Shown here: piece after piece, positions 16,838-24,700 of the stretch
How the letters are laid out: every line of letters starts with the position of its first letter
How positions within the stretch are numbered: the first letter of the stretch is position 1
Origin: an uncultured Porphyromonadaceae bacterium
GTDB taxonomy: Bacteria; Bacteroidota; Bacteroidia; Bacteroidales; Muribaculaceae
Direction: 5' to 3'
DNA length: 34,306 bases
NCBI GenBank assembly: GCA_947177185.1
Contig: CAMWTJ010000020.1
Coordinates: forward strand, 1-34,306
Program-made: the position numbers and the translations under genes
The notes under the pieces: generated by a model
Told to the model about the DNA's origin: nothing
Seen by the model: the letters and a program-made list of their open reading frames with translations, nothing else
The model's database searches: none

Positions 16838-19027
16838 TCAGAATTGCTGCAGCTGCAGGTGCACGCGGTGGCCTGCCGGAGCCTTTGTGCCGCCCGGCGG
16901 GTTCTGTGCCGTGACGTAGCCTATGCCGTCGAAGGCCACATTGTAGCCGGCCTCCTCGAGGCGCACCACGGCCTCGCGCACGCCGAGGCCCCGCACGTCG
17001 GGCACCAGTCCGGGAGCGGTGGCTCCGGGCTGCTCGATCACGGCGGCGCGGTCCATGTCGATGTAGCGGTGTATGTTGAGCGAGCGGTCTTTGCGGAATG
17101 TGGCGTAGAGGGTGGGGCGTCCGGGGTCGGCAGGCGCGTTCTCGCTGATGTCGGGATACTCGTCGAGGTATCCGCGCGCATAGAGCTTCAGGGCAGTGTT
17201 CTTGAGCACCGCTCCTGCCGTGACGGCCGGTCCGTGCAGCGGCGGCCGCGGGTCGCTGATTACCACTATGCAGGTGTATTTCGGTTTTTCGGCGGGGTAG
17301 AATCCGCAGAAGGCCACGCGGTAGTGTCCCTCGCGGTAGCCGAGGTTTTTCGGGCGCTTGCGTCCGTCGGCGCCCACCACGCTGTCGCGTTTCTCGCCGG
17401 GGCGCGCCTCGTTGGCTATCTTGGCCGTGCCCGTTTTTCCGGCTATGCGCACAGTCTTGTCGCGCAGGAATTTGGCGGTGCCTCCCTGTCCGTACACCAC
17501 CTGTGTGAGCATTTCGCGCAGCAGGCGTGCGTTGGCGGCGCTCATGATGCTGTCGCGCACGTAGCTTACGGGTATCACGCTGTCGCGTCCGTCGGCGCCG
17601 CGCAGCGCCTTCACCAGGCGCGGGCGCACGAAGCGTCCGTCGTTGGCCACGGCGTTGTACATGGCGCAGGTGTAGAGCGGGGGTATCATGGTGCTGTAGC
17701 CGAAGGTCATGCGCGAGAGCGCCACGTGGCCCTGGCGGTCGTTGGTGACGGTGGGCACGTAGGGTCGCCGCTCGCGTGCAATGCCGGTGTGGAAGCGTTC
17801 GAAGAAGCCTATGTCCTCCAGGCGCTTGCGGAAGCCGTTGGGATTGCCCTCGAAGTGTGCCGCTACGAGTTTGGTCATGCCTATGTTCGACGAGTATTCC
17901 AGAAAGCGGCTCACGGGCAGCGTGGCCGGCGAGTGGGTGTCGTGTATGGGCCGGTCGCCTTTGTAGGCGTAGCTGTGGCCTATGGGGAATGTCTTGTCGA
18001 CGGGCAGCGCGTAGCCGTCCTCGAGAGCTGTGATCATGGATATGGTCTTCATCACCGAGCCGGGCTCGTAGGCCAGTACGGCGCGGTTCATGGCCTCGAT
18101 GTATTGTCCCGGATGCAGCGAGTCGCGCTCGAGGTTGGAGATGGCCTTGATGTCGCCCGTCTTCACTTCCATTATCAAAGCCGTGCCCCAGTCGGCGTTG
18201 CTGGCCACGAGCATCTGTCCGAGCTCATGCTCGAGTATGTCCTGTATGGTGATGTCGATGGTGGTGGTGACGGTGTAGCCGTGGCGCGGCGCTTCTATGG
18301 GCCAGTTGGCCAGTCGGTTGGTGAACATCACTCGCTTGGCCTTGCCCGGCTTGCCGAACAGCAGAGTGTCGAGCGCCTGCTCGAGGCCCGAGATACCGTG
18401 TTGGGCGGGCTGTCCCGGTACCCATCCCACGCGGCCCACGCTGAGCTTGGCCATGTCGCCGTAGGGATACATGCGCCGCAGCACGGGCTCTATTTTCAGG
18501 CCCGTGCGGTTGGCGTTGCGCGTGCGCCGGAAGAAGGGAAACTGCTTGAAGCGCTGCGCCATGTCGAAGGGCACGTTGCGCGCCAGGCGGTAGGTGCCGC
18601 TGCGCTTGGAGCGCGGTTTGTCGAGCGGCGCTGCCAGATAGTCGTGCCATTGGGCGCGTGTGCGCGTGGGGAAATACAGGGCCAGGGTGTCGGCAAGCGA
18701 GTCGAGCGCCTGCTTGTACTGCCTTATCAGGAAGCGCTTCGGGCGGAAGTCGATGCTTACGTCGTAGTAGTTGAGGTTTGTGGCCAGTATGGAGCCGTCG
18801 CATGCCAGGATGTCGCCGCGCAGGGGCTGTATGGGGAGTATGGTGTCGAGCTGGCGCTCGCCTTTGGCGTTCCAGGCGTCGGCGTTGACCACTGTGGTGT
18901 TGACGAGCATGAACACTATGGCCGCGCTCATCAGCAGCACGCAGCCTGAGATAATGCCCACGTTGAGTATGATGCGTCCGCGGCGGTTGCTGTCTTTGCG
19001 GGCCGGGCGGGAAGGAGAGGGACTCAT
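16838..19027 (-). CDS. ftsI: Septal penicillin-binding protein (FtsI/PBP3) with PASTA domain
   Basis: Predicted 729-residue transpeptidase that cross-links septal peptidoglycan. It has a basic cytoplasmic N-terminus, one TM helix (about residues 19-42), a PBP dimerisation/pedestal domain starting at RGDILACDGSILA, and a transpeptidase domain with SVMK (nucleophile S324, K327), SSN (379-381) and KTG (531-533). A single PASTA domain follows at about 665-729 (VPDVRGLGVREAVVRLEEAGYNV). PASTA on a Gram-negative FtsI is common in Bacteroidetes and rare in Proteobacteria. The start overlaps the ftsL-like stop by 4 nt. Confidence 0.95.
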   Translation of the reverse strand: MSPSPSRPARKDSNRRGRIILNVGIISGCVLLMSAAIVFMLVNTTVVNADAWNAKGERQLDTILPIQPLRGDILACDGSILATNLNYYDVSIDFRPKRFLIRQYKQALDSLADTLALYFPTRTRAQWHDYLAAPLDKPRSKRSGTYRLARNVPFDMAQRFKQFPFFRRTRNANRTGLKIEPVLRRMYPYGDMAKLSVGRVGWVPGQPAQHGISGLEQALDTLLFGKPGKAKRVMFTNRLANWPIEAPRHGYTVTTTIDITIQDILEHELGQMLVASNADWGTALIMEVKTGDIKAISNLERDSLHPGQYIEAMNRAVLAYEPGSVMKTISMITALEDGYALPVDKTFPIGHSYAYKGDRPIHDTHSPATLPVSRFLEYSSNIGMTKLVAAHFEGNPNGFRKRLEDIGFFERFHTGIARERRPYVPTVTNDRQGHVALSRMTFGYSTMIPPLYTCAMYNAVANDGRFVRPRLVKALRGADGRDSVIPVSYVRDSIMSAANARLLREMLTQVVYGQGGTAKFLRDKTVRIAGKTGTAKIANEARPGEKRDSVVGADGRKRPKNLGYREGHYRVAFCGFYPAEKPKYTCIVVISDPRPPLHGPAVTAGAVLKNTALKLYARGYLDEYPDISENAPADPGRPTLYATFRKDRSLNIHRYIDMDRAAVIEQPGATAPGLVPDVRGLGVREAVVRLEEAGYNVAFDGIGYVTAQNPPGGTKAPAGHRVHLQLQQF

Positions 19028-19389
19028 TGCTGTGCCGGGAGTTTATAGGGTGGACGTTGGCGCACGGCCAGACCGAGGCCGAGCGAGTCGACGCGTGCCT
19101 GCATGGCCGATTCGCGTGTGGTGCTCATGTACTGCGAGCGCTCGCGCTGCAGCTCCGTGCGCACCACCTCGAGGCGTGTGCGCAGCGAGGCTATGGATTC
19201 CATGCCCGTGACGCAGTCGAAGCGCACGCTGATGCTCATCATCACCAGCGCCACCCCCAGCAGCACTGCGAAGAAATAGCGCTTGAAGAGGGTGCTGGTG
19301 ATAAAGCGTCCGTGCACCACGTGGTCCACCGTGGCGGCCATGCGGCGGCGGTCGGAGCCGGATATGCGTTGGCTGAGGTTGATTTTCAT
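19024..19389 (-). CDS. ftsL: FtsL-like division protein
   Basis: Predicted 121-residue bitopic protein. A basic cytoplasmic segment (about residues 1-37) precedes one TM helix (YFFAVLLGVALVMMSISV) and a short periplasmic coiled-coil-like stretch (SLRTRLEVVRTELQRERSQYMS). Direct similarity to E. coli FtsL is not recognisable; the call rests on topology and position between rsmH and ftsI, where Bacteroidetes encode a protein of this size (FtsL_2-type family). It would pair with a DivIC/FtsB partner and recruit FtsWI. It overlaps rsmH by 4 nt at the start and ftsI by 4 nt at the end. Confidence 0.82.
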   Translation of the reverse strand: MKINLSQRISGSDRRRMAATVDHVVHGRFITSTLFKRYFFAVLLGVALVMMSISVRFDCVTGMESIASLRTRLEVVRTELQRERSQYMSTTRESAMQARVDSLGLGLAVRQRPPYKLPAQQ

Positions 19390-20312
19390 AGGTCGGAGAG
19401 TTTTTCGGCCACGCGCAGTTTGGCGCTCCGGCTTCGGGGGTTTGTTTCTGTTTCCTCGGCGTCGGGCACTATGGGTTTGCCGGTGAGCAGGCGCAGCGGC
19501 GATGTGGAGCGGCCGAAGAAGTCTTTGGCCTCGGTGCCGTCGAGGTTGCCGGTGCGCATGAAATTCTTGACCAGGCGGTCTTCGAGCGAGTGGTATGTGA
19601 TAATGGCCAGGCGTCCGCCGGGTCGCAGCGTGCGCAGAGCCTGCGTGAGTAGCGCGCGCAGGGCGCCGAGTTCGTCGTTGACCTCGATGCGCAGCGCCTG
19701 AAACAGCTGTGCCATCTCTTTCTTGACGGCCCTGGGGTTGAGCATCGGCTCGACAATGGCGCGCAGGCGCTCCACTGTGTCGACCGGCGCTTCGGCTCTG
19801 GCGCGCACTATGGCCGCGGCCAGACGCGGCGCCTGGCGCAGCTCGCCGTAGAGGCGCAGCATGCGTGTGAGGCTCTCGGTGTCGGCCTCGGCCAGGAGGT
19901 CGGCGGCGCTGCGCCGCGCGTGGCGGTTCATGCGCATGTCGAGCGCGCCGTCCCAGCGAAACGAGAATCCGCGTTCGGGGTCGTCGAAATGGTGGAAGCT
20001 CACGCCCAGGTCGGCCAGCACGCCGTCTACTTTTCCGTCGGCGCCGTAGTAGTCCATGAAGTTGCGAAGGTATCGGAAATTGCTGTAGACCATGGTGAAG
20101 CGCGGGTCAGCCGCCGCCGGGGCGCGCCGCACGGCGTCCTCGTCCTGGTCGAAGCCGTACAGGTGCCCGTAGGGGCCGAGTGCGTCGAGTATGGCCGCCG
20201 AGTGGCCGCCGCCGCCGTAGGTGGCGTCGACGTAGATGCCGCCGGGCTTTATGTCGAGGGCGCCGACGGTCTGCGGCAGTAATGCAGGGATGTGATAAAC
20301 TTCTTGACTCAT
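19386..20312 (-). CDS. rsmH: 16S rRNA (cytosine-1402-N4)-methyltransferase
   Basis: Predicted 308-residue RsmH (MraW), which methylates N4 of C1402 in the 16S rRNA P-site region using SAM. The N-terminal YHIPALLPQTVGAL, SAM loop DATYGGGGHSAAIL (29-42), FDQDEDA, LADLGVSFHHFDDPERGFSFR, QALRIEVNDELGAL and ITYHSLEDRLVKNF are all diagnostic. It is the first gene of the minus-strand dcw run. mraZ, the repressor gene normally directly upstream, is absent: the next gene is divergent frc, 216 nt away. Confidence 0.96.
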   Translation of the reverse strand: MSQEVYHIPALLPQTVGALDIKPGGIYVDATYGGGGHSAAILDALGPYGHLYGFDQDEDAVRRAPAAADPRFTMVYSNFRYLRNFMDYYGADGKVDGVLADLGVSFHHFDDPERGFSFRWDGALDMRMNRHARRSAADLLAEADTESLTRMLRLYGELRQAPRLAAAIVRARAEAPVDTVERLRAIVEPMLNPRAVKKEMAQLFQALRIEVNDELGALRALLTQALRTLRPGGRLAIITYHSLEDRLVKNFMRTGNLDGTEAKDFFGRSTSPLRLLTGKPIVPDAEETETNPRSRSAKLRVAEKLSDL

Positions 20313-20355
20313 AGACGATTGTATCTACCGGTGCTTTTTGCGTGTTTTGGGCTCT

Positions 20356-20363
20356 CAAAGTTA
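20356..20363 (-). promoter_or_regulatory. -7 element of the rsmH/dcw promoter
   Basis: On the minus strand this reads TAACTTTG, an exact match to TAnnTTTG. The predicted transcript start near 20350 gives a leader of about 38 nt before the rsmH ATG (20312). No clean TTTG is present at the -33 position; that position is occupied by the inverted repeat at 20376-20387. Confidence 0.55.
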
Positions 20364-20375
20364 GTCAAAAATTAT

Positions 20376-20409
20376 GTAAAAATTTACGACTAAAAATAAA
20401 AAAATTTAC
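20376..20409. promoter_or_regulatory. Candidate operator: inverted repeat plus direct repeat in the divergent promoter region
   Basis: GTAAA-AA-TTTAC (20376-20387) is a perfect inverted repeat. Its core AAAAATTTAC (20378-20387) recurs exactly at 20400-20409, a repeat distance of 22 bp, or about two helical turns. The first copy overlaps the -33 position of the dcw promoter, and the second lies just upstream of the frc -33 element. A shared binding site for a regulator is an inference; the surrounding DNA is very A/T-rich, so chance is a real alternative. Confidence 0.35.
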
Positions 20410-20423
20410 AATTGCAAATATTT

Positions 20424-20453
20424 TTTGCTTTGCAGCTCCCGCCCCGAACTTTG
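20424..20453 (+). promoter_or_regulatory. Candidate promoter of the oxalate operon
   Basis: TTTG (20424-20427), an 18-nt spacer and GAACTTTG (20446-20453) fit the Bacteroidetes TTTG / TAnnTTTG promoter with one mismatch in the -7 box. Predicted transcription starts near 20460, giving a leader of about 70 nt before the frc ATG. The leader is A-rich near the start codon and has no Shine-Dalgarno sequence. Confidence 0.45.
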
Positions 20454-20528
20454 CCGCGGCCCGCGGCGTTTTAATTTATACTGAAAAAAGCATAGGAAAA
20501 CACCAAAATTCACTTAAAAATCCAGATT

Positions 20529-21848
20529 ATGAATACCGCTCCTCTCCAAGGTATCAAGGTGGTCGATTTCACGGAAGTGCAGTCCGGCCCCTCGTGCACG
20601 CAGATGCTGGCATGGCTCGGCGCCGAAGTTGTGAAAATCGAACGTCCCGGCGTGGGCGACGCCACGCGCGGCGAACTCCAGTTCGACCCCTCCCTGCCCA
20701 GCTACTACTATCTGCAGCTCAACAGCAACAAGAAATCGCTGACACTCGACGCCAAGACTCCCGACGGCAAGGAGATACTCACCCGGCTCATCAAGGACTG
20801 CGACATATTCGTGGAAAACCTTCACCCGGGTGCCATGGACAAGCTGGGATTCAGCTGGGAGGCCGTGCACGCACTCAATCCGCGCTGCATCTACGGCACT
20901 ATCAAGGGCTTCCCGCTCTCGTCGAAATACGCCGACCTCAAGGCCTACGAGCCCATAGCGCAGGTGACGGCCGCCGCCGCGTCCACCACGGGATGGTTCG
21001 ACGGCGACTACAACATACCCACGCAGAGCGGCGCCGCCCTGGGCGACTCCAACACGGGCATGCACCTGCTCATAGGTCTGCTCGCGGCGCTGCAGCAGCG
21101 CTCGCACACAGGCGAGGGTGTGTACGTGTACCAGTCGATGCACAACGCCTGTCTTAACCTCTGCCGCATCAAGACGCGCGACCAGCTCACGCTCGACAAA
21201 GTGGGCTATCTCACGCAGTTCCCGCAGTATCCCGACGGCAAGTTCGGCGACTGTGTGCCACGCTCGGGCAACACCGAAGGCGGAGGCGTGCTCGGATGGA
21301 CCTACAAGTGCAAGCCCGCAGGCGGCTACGACACCGAAGTGGACGCCAACAACTATGTCTACATCATACTGCAGCGCGGCGCCAAGGATTTCGAGGCCGC
21401 ATGCAAGGCCATGGGCTTCGAGGACTGGCTCACCAACCCCGACTTCAACACCGCCGACGCCCGCGACCGCCACAAACAGGACATCTACAAGCGCATCGGC
21501 GCATGGACGGCCGACAAGACCAAATTCGAGGTCACATCGATACTCGGCCCCGCCGGCGTGCCCGTAGGCCCCGTGCTCTCCACCAAGGAGGTGATGACCG
21601 ACGAGAGCCTCTACGACGGCAATACGCTCGTGCGCATCAACCAGGGCGGCAAGATAGGCGAGTACGTCACAGTGGGCTGCCCCTTCACCATGAGCAATTA
21701 TCAGCCCGCCTACGGTCCGGCTCCCGAACTCGGCGCCGACACGGCATCCGTGCTCACGGCACTCGGCTATACCTCCGAGCAACAGGCTGCCTTCGCAGCC
21801 AACGGCACCACGGCGCCCATGCCCAAGACCGCCGATACTAAAAAATAA
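20529..21848 (+). CDS. frc: Formyl-CoA:oxalate CoA-transferase
   Basis: Predicted 439-residue class III CoA-transferase that moves CoA from formyl-CoA to oxalate, giving oxalyl-CoA and formate. It is close to Oxalobacter Frc throughout: LQGIKVVDFTEVQSGPSCTQM at the N-terminus (Q18 matching active-site Gln17), KAYEPIAQ (Y140 matching Tyr139) and catalytic Asp D173 in SGAALGDSNTGMH. The active-site glycine loop reads SGNTEGGGVLG (247-257) where Oxalobacter and E. coli YfdW have GGGGQPG, so one loop Gly is Glu and QP is VL. Length is near normal. It heads the operon, 15 nt before oxc. Neighbour oxc makes this Frc rather than another class III transferase. Confidence 0.93.
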   Translation: MNTAPLQGIKVVDFTEVQSGPSCTQMLAWLGAEVVKIERPGVGDATRGELQFDPSLPSYYYLQLNSNKKSLTLDAKTPDGKEILTRLIKDCDIFVENLHPGAMDKLGFSWEAVHALNPRCIYGTIKGFPLSSKYADLKAYEPIAQVTAAAASTTGWFDGDYNIPTQSGAALGDSNTGMHLLIGLLAALQQRSHTGEGVYVYQSMHNACLNLCRIKTRDQLTLDKVGYLTQFPQYPDGKFGDCVPRSGNTEGGGVLGWTYKCKPAGGYDTEVDANNYVYIILQRGAKDFEAACKAMGFEDWLTNPDFNTADARDRHKQDIYKRIGAWTADKTKFEVTSILGPAGVPVGPVLSTKEVMTDESLYDGNTLVRINQGGKIGEYVTVGCPFTMSNYQPAYGPAPELGADTASVLTALGYTSEQQAAFAANGTTAPMPKTADTKK

Positions 21849-21863
21849 AAAACAAGACACACA

Positions 21864-23594
21864 ATGGCTACCGCAACTACAAACACCAAGCCTCAGTTTC
21901 CCGCGCAGGTCACGGGCATGTACATACTGGCACAGGCTCTGAAACGCCTCGGACTCAACGATGTGTACGGCCTCGTGGGCATCCCGGTCACCGAAGCTGC
22001 CTACGCGATACAGAAAATAGGCCTCAACTACTACGGCTTCCGCTTCGAGCAGCAGGCGGGCATGGCCGCCGCCACCCACGGCTTTCTCACCAAGAAGCCG
22101 GGCGTGCTGCTCACGGTGTCGTCGCTCGGTTTTCTGAATGGACTCACCGCCACGGCCAACGCTACGGTCAACTGCTACCCGATGATTCAGATATCCGGCG
22201 CCAGCGACCCGCATATGGTCGACATGGACATGGGCACCTACGAGCAGCTCGACCAGCTCAACACGGCTCGCCCGCTCGTAAAGGCGGCCTTCCGCTGCAG
22301 CCACGCCAAGGACATACCGCAGGCGCTGGCACGCGCATACCGCGCGGCCGTCAGCGGCCGTCCGGGCGGCGTGTATATTGACATGACCACCCCCGCCCTG
22401 GCCGAGATAATGGACGCCGACGAGGCCGAGAAACTGCTCTACGAACCCGTCGACGTGTACTCGCCCGTGGCCCCGAACGCCGAGGCCGTGGAACGCGCCG
22501 CCGCGCTCATAGCCGGCGCCCGGCGCCCGGCTGTGCTGCTCGGCAAGGGAGCTGCCTACGCGCAGGTCGACGACAAAATACGCACCCTCGTCGAGAAATA
22601 CAAGCTGCCCTATCTGTCCATGTCGATGGCCAAGGGCCTGCTGCCCGACGCAGGCCCGCTGAGCGCGCTGTCGTGCCGCAGCACCATCATGGAGCAGGCC
22701 GATGTGGTGGTGGTGATAGGCGCGCGCATCAACTGGATGCTGTCGTTCGGCCGCGGCAAGTGGAATCCGGCCGTGAAGTTCGTGCAGCTCGACGTGGAGC
22801 CGCGTGAGATGGACCGCAATGTGCCCGTGGCCGCACCCGTGGTGGGCGACATGGGCCTCGCGCTCGACGCGCTGCTGAGCGCGCTGGCCGGCCGCACCAT
22901 GGCGGCCGACCCCGCATGGCTCGCCTCGCTGCAGGCCGAGAGCAAGACCAAGAACGCACGCTTCGCCACACGCCTTGCCGACGCCGCCGGCGCGCAGCCC
23001 ATGAACCACTGGAGCGCCATCGGCGCCATCAAGCCCGTGCTGGAGGCCAACCCCGACGTGATACTCGTCAACGAAGGCGCCAACACGCTCGACGACACGC
23101 GCGACAGCGTGGACATGTCGCTGCCCCGGCACCGCGTGGACTGCGCGTCGTGGTCCATCATGGGCATGGGCATGGGCTCGGCCATAGGCGCAGCCGTGGC
23201 CACCGGCAAGAGCGTGGTGGCCGTGGAGGGCGACTCGGCCTTCGGCTTCTCGGGCATGGACTTCGCCACCATATGCCGCTACAAGCTGCCTTGCACGGTG
23301 GTGGTGTTCAACAACGGCGGCATCTACAACGGTGTGGGCCAGAACCCCTCCGGCGGCGATGCGCCCGCTCCCACCACGCTCGATATCGACGCCCGCTACG
23401 ACAAGCTCGGCGACGCTTTCGGCGCGCAGACCTTCTATGTCACCACTCCCGCCGAGCTCACGCAGACGCTGTCCGAGGCCATAGCCTCGCGCAAGCCGTG
23501 TCTGATTAACGTGCAGCTCGCCGCCGACTCGGGCGCCGAGAGCGGCCATATAGGCTACCTCAACCCGACGCCGCTTATCCAATACAAAGTATAA
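21864..23594 (+). CDS. oxc: Oxalyl-CoA decarboxylase
   Basis: Predicted 576-residue ThDP-dependent enzyme that decarboxylates oxalyl-CoA to formyl-CoA and CO2. The N-terminal domain has DVYGLVGIPVTEAAY and E62 in FRFEQQAG (ThDP-activating Glu). GTYEQLDQLN carries the Tyr-Glu pair seen in the Oxalobacter active site (GDYEEMDQ). Further on are AVSGRPGGVYIDM, LLGKGAAYAQ and AKGLLPD. The ThDP/Mg motif is VEGDSAFGFSGMDFATICRY through FNNGGIYNG, nearly identical to Oxalobacter Oxc, and the C-terminal AESGHIGYLN contains the active-site Ser region. Length matches the family (about 568). It follows frc after 15 nt; the C/A-rich gap CAAGACACACA lacks a Shine-Dalgarno sequence. Confidence 0.96.
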   Translation: MATATTNTKPQFPAQVTGMYILAQALKRLGLNDVYGLVGIPVTEAAYAIQKIGLNYYGFRFEQQAGMAAATHGFLTKKPGVLLTVSSLGFLNGLTATANATVNCYPMIQISGASDPHMVDMDMGTYEQLDQLNTARPLVKAAFRCSHAKDIPQALARAYRAAVSGRPGGVYIDMTTPALAEIMDADEAEKLLYEPVDVYSPVAPNAEAVERAAALIAGARRPAVLLGKGAAYAQVDDKIRTLVEKYKLPYLSMSMAKGLLPDAGPLSALSCRSTIMEQADVVVVIGARINWMLSFGRGKWNPAVKFVQLDVEPREMDRNVPVAAPVVGDMGLALDALLSALAGRTMAADPAWLASLQAESKTKNARFATRLADAAGAQPMNHWSAIGAIKPVLEANPDVILVNEGANTLDDTRDSVDMSLPRHRVDCASWSIMGMGMGSAIGAAVATGKSVVAVEGDSAFGFSGMDFATICRYKLPCTVVVFNNGGIYNGVGQNPSGGDAPAPTTLDIDARYDKLGDAFGAQTFYVTTPAELTQTLSEAIASRKPCLINVQLAADSGAESGHIGYLNPTPLIQYKV

Positions 23595-23597
23595 CCC

Positions 23598-23687
23598 GCG
23601 GTGGCGGACGGCGGCAGAAGCCGGGCCTAAGGCTGCCGCTGAGGAGCCATGGGTGTCCCACCCCTTCTGCCGTCCGCCCACCTCCGC
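23598..23687 (+). other. Structured intercistronic element between oxc and the AEC carrier
   Basis: A long imperfect inverted repeat fills the 107-nt gap. CAGAAG (23615-23620) pairs with CTTCTG (23664-23669), CGGACGG (23605-23611) with CCGTCCG (23670-23676), GTGG (23601-23604) with CCAC (23678-23681), and GCG (23598-23600) with CGC (23685-23687), with CGG and single-C bulges. Within the 43-nt loop, GGGT (23651-23654) and ACCC (23660-23663) can form a second hairpin. No T-tract follows (CAAAACTCTAAAAA), so it is not a canonical intrinsic terminator. It could set the oxc/carrier expression ratio, be an RNA-processing site, or be a dispersed palindromic repeat. Confidence 0.7.
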
Positions 23688-23701
23688 CAAAACTCTAAAA
23701 A

Positions 23702-24673
23702 ATGCTACACGTCATACTATACGCCATAGTCCCGATAGTGGTGGTGATGCTCGCGGGATTCATAGCCGGCAAAAAGGGAGCCTTCAGCGGCGACGACGCC
23801 AAGAAATTCAACAAAGTGGTGCTTGACTACGCACTGCCCGCGGCCCTGTTCGTATCCATCGTGCAGGCCAGCCGCGAGGACCTGGTCAAGGACCTCAAAC
23901 TCACCCTCGTATCGCTCATAGGCATCATGGGCTGCTTCATGCTTGTCTATTTTGTGTTCAGATACTGTTTTAAGAAAAACACCGGCGCCGACGCCGCCGT
24001 GTCGGCCCTGATCAGCGGCTCGCCCACCATAGGCTTCCTCGGATTCGCCGTGCTGGAGCCTATCTTCGGCACCACGCCCGCCGTGGCTCTCGTGGTGGCC
24101 ATCGTGGGCATCGTGGTCAACGCCGTGGGCATCCCCGTGGGCCTTTCGCTCATGAACGCCTCCCTGGAGGCGCAGACACCCGGCAGCGGCACGCGGGAGA
24201 GCGCCTGGAAACCCGTGCTGCACGCTCTCGAGCAGCCGGTGGCGTGGGCGCCCATCCTGGCCGTGGTGCTGGTGGTGTGCGGCCTGCGTTGGCCGGCTTG
24301 GGCATCGCCCTCGTTCGACCTCATAGCCAAGGCCAATGCCTCAATGGCCGTGTTCTCGGCCGGCATCACACTCAGCTCCATAAAGTTCACCTTCAACATG
24401 CAGGTGCTCTGGGGCGCCGTCATGAAGATGGTGCTCATGCCGCTGGTGGTGCTCGTGCTCGGACTGCTGTTCCATATGGACCCCCTGAACCTCAAGATGC
24501 TTGTCGTGGCCGCCTCGCTGCCGCCAGCCTTCTCCGGCATCATCATTGCCGACGAATACAACCAGTATGTGGCCACAGGCACCTCGTCGCTTACTCTCAG
24601 CGTGATTCTCTTCGTGGGCTTCTGCCCGCTGTGGATATGGCTCACCGACGTGGCCCTGCACAGCTTCGCCTGA
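23702..24673 (+). CDS. AEC-family carrier, probable oxalate and/or formate transporter
   Basis: Predicted 323-residue polytopic inner-membrane protein of the auxin efflux carrier (AEC) family, with about ten hydrophobic helices. Family marks are the first helix (ILYAIVPIVVVMLAGFIAGKKG), the YALPAALFVSIVQ segment, the glycine-rich SGSPTIGFLGFAVLEPIFG, and the last pair of helices with ASLPPAFSGIIIADEYN. Characterised AEC members include malonate and malate carriers, so a dicarboxylate fits. Its place as third gene of the frc-oxc operon, before the terminator, makes oxalate uptake, possibly coupled to formate export, the natural inference. It is unrelated to the MFS antiporter OxlT of Oxalobacter. 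No independent promoter was recognised. Confidence 0.85.
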   Translation: MLHVILYAIVPIVVVMLAGFIAGKKGAFSGDDAKKFNKVVLDYALPAALFVSIVQASREDLVKDLKLTLVSLIGIMGCFMLVYFVFRYCFKKNTGADAAVSALISGSPTIGFLGFAVLEPIFGTTPAVALVVAIVGIVVNAVGIPVGLSLMNASLEAQTPGSGTRESAWKPVLHALEQPVAWAPILAVVLVVCGLRWPAWASPSFDLIAKANASMAVFSAGITLSSIKFTFNMQVLWGAVMKMVLMPLVVLVLGLLFHMDPLNLKMLVVAASLPPAFSGIIIADEYNQYVATGTSSLTLSVILFVGFCPLWIWLTDVALHSFA

Positions 24674-24700
24674 CGGCCTGAACACACCCGCCTGAAAATG

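Noticed and set aside
16802-18949. A 715-codon + strand open frame opposite ftsI, and similar ones opposite ftsA, murC and murE
   Set aside because: Gly/Val/His-rich translations without domains, antisense to conserved cell-wall genes.
23598-23687. Reading the oxc/carrier inverted repeat as the operon terminator
   Set aside because: It lacks a U-tract, and a perfect terminator exists after the carrier gene at 24701-24740.
20514-23690. A 1058-codon open frame on the minus strand opposite frc and oxc
   Set aside because: Same shadow pattern: no recognisable motif, and both sense-strand genes carry complete catalytic signatures.
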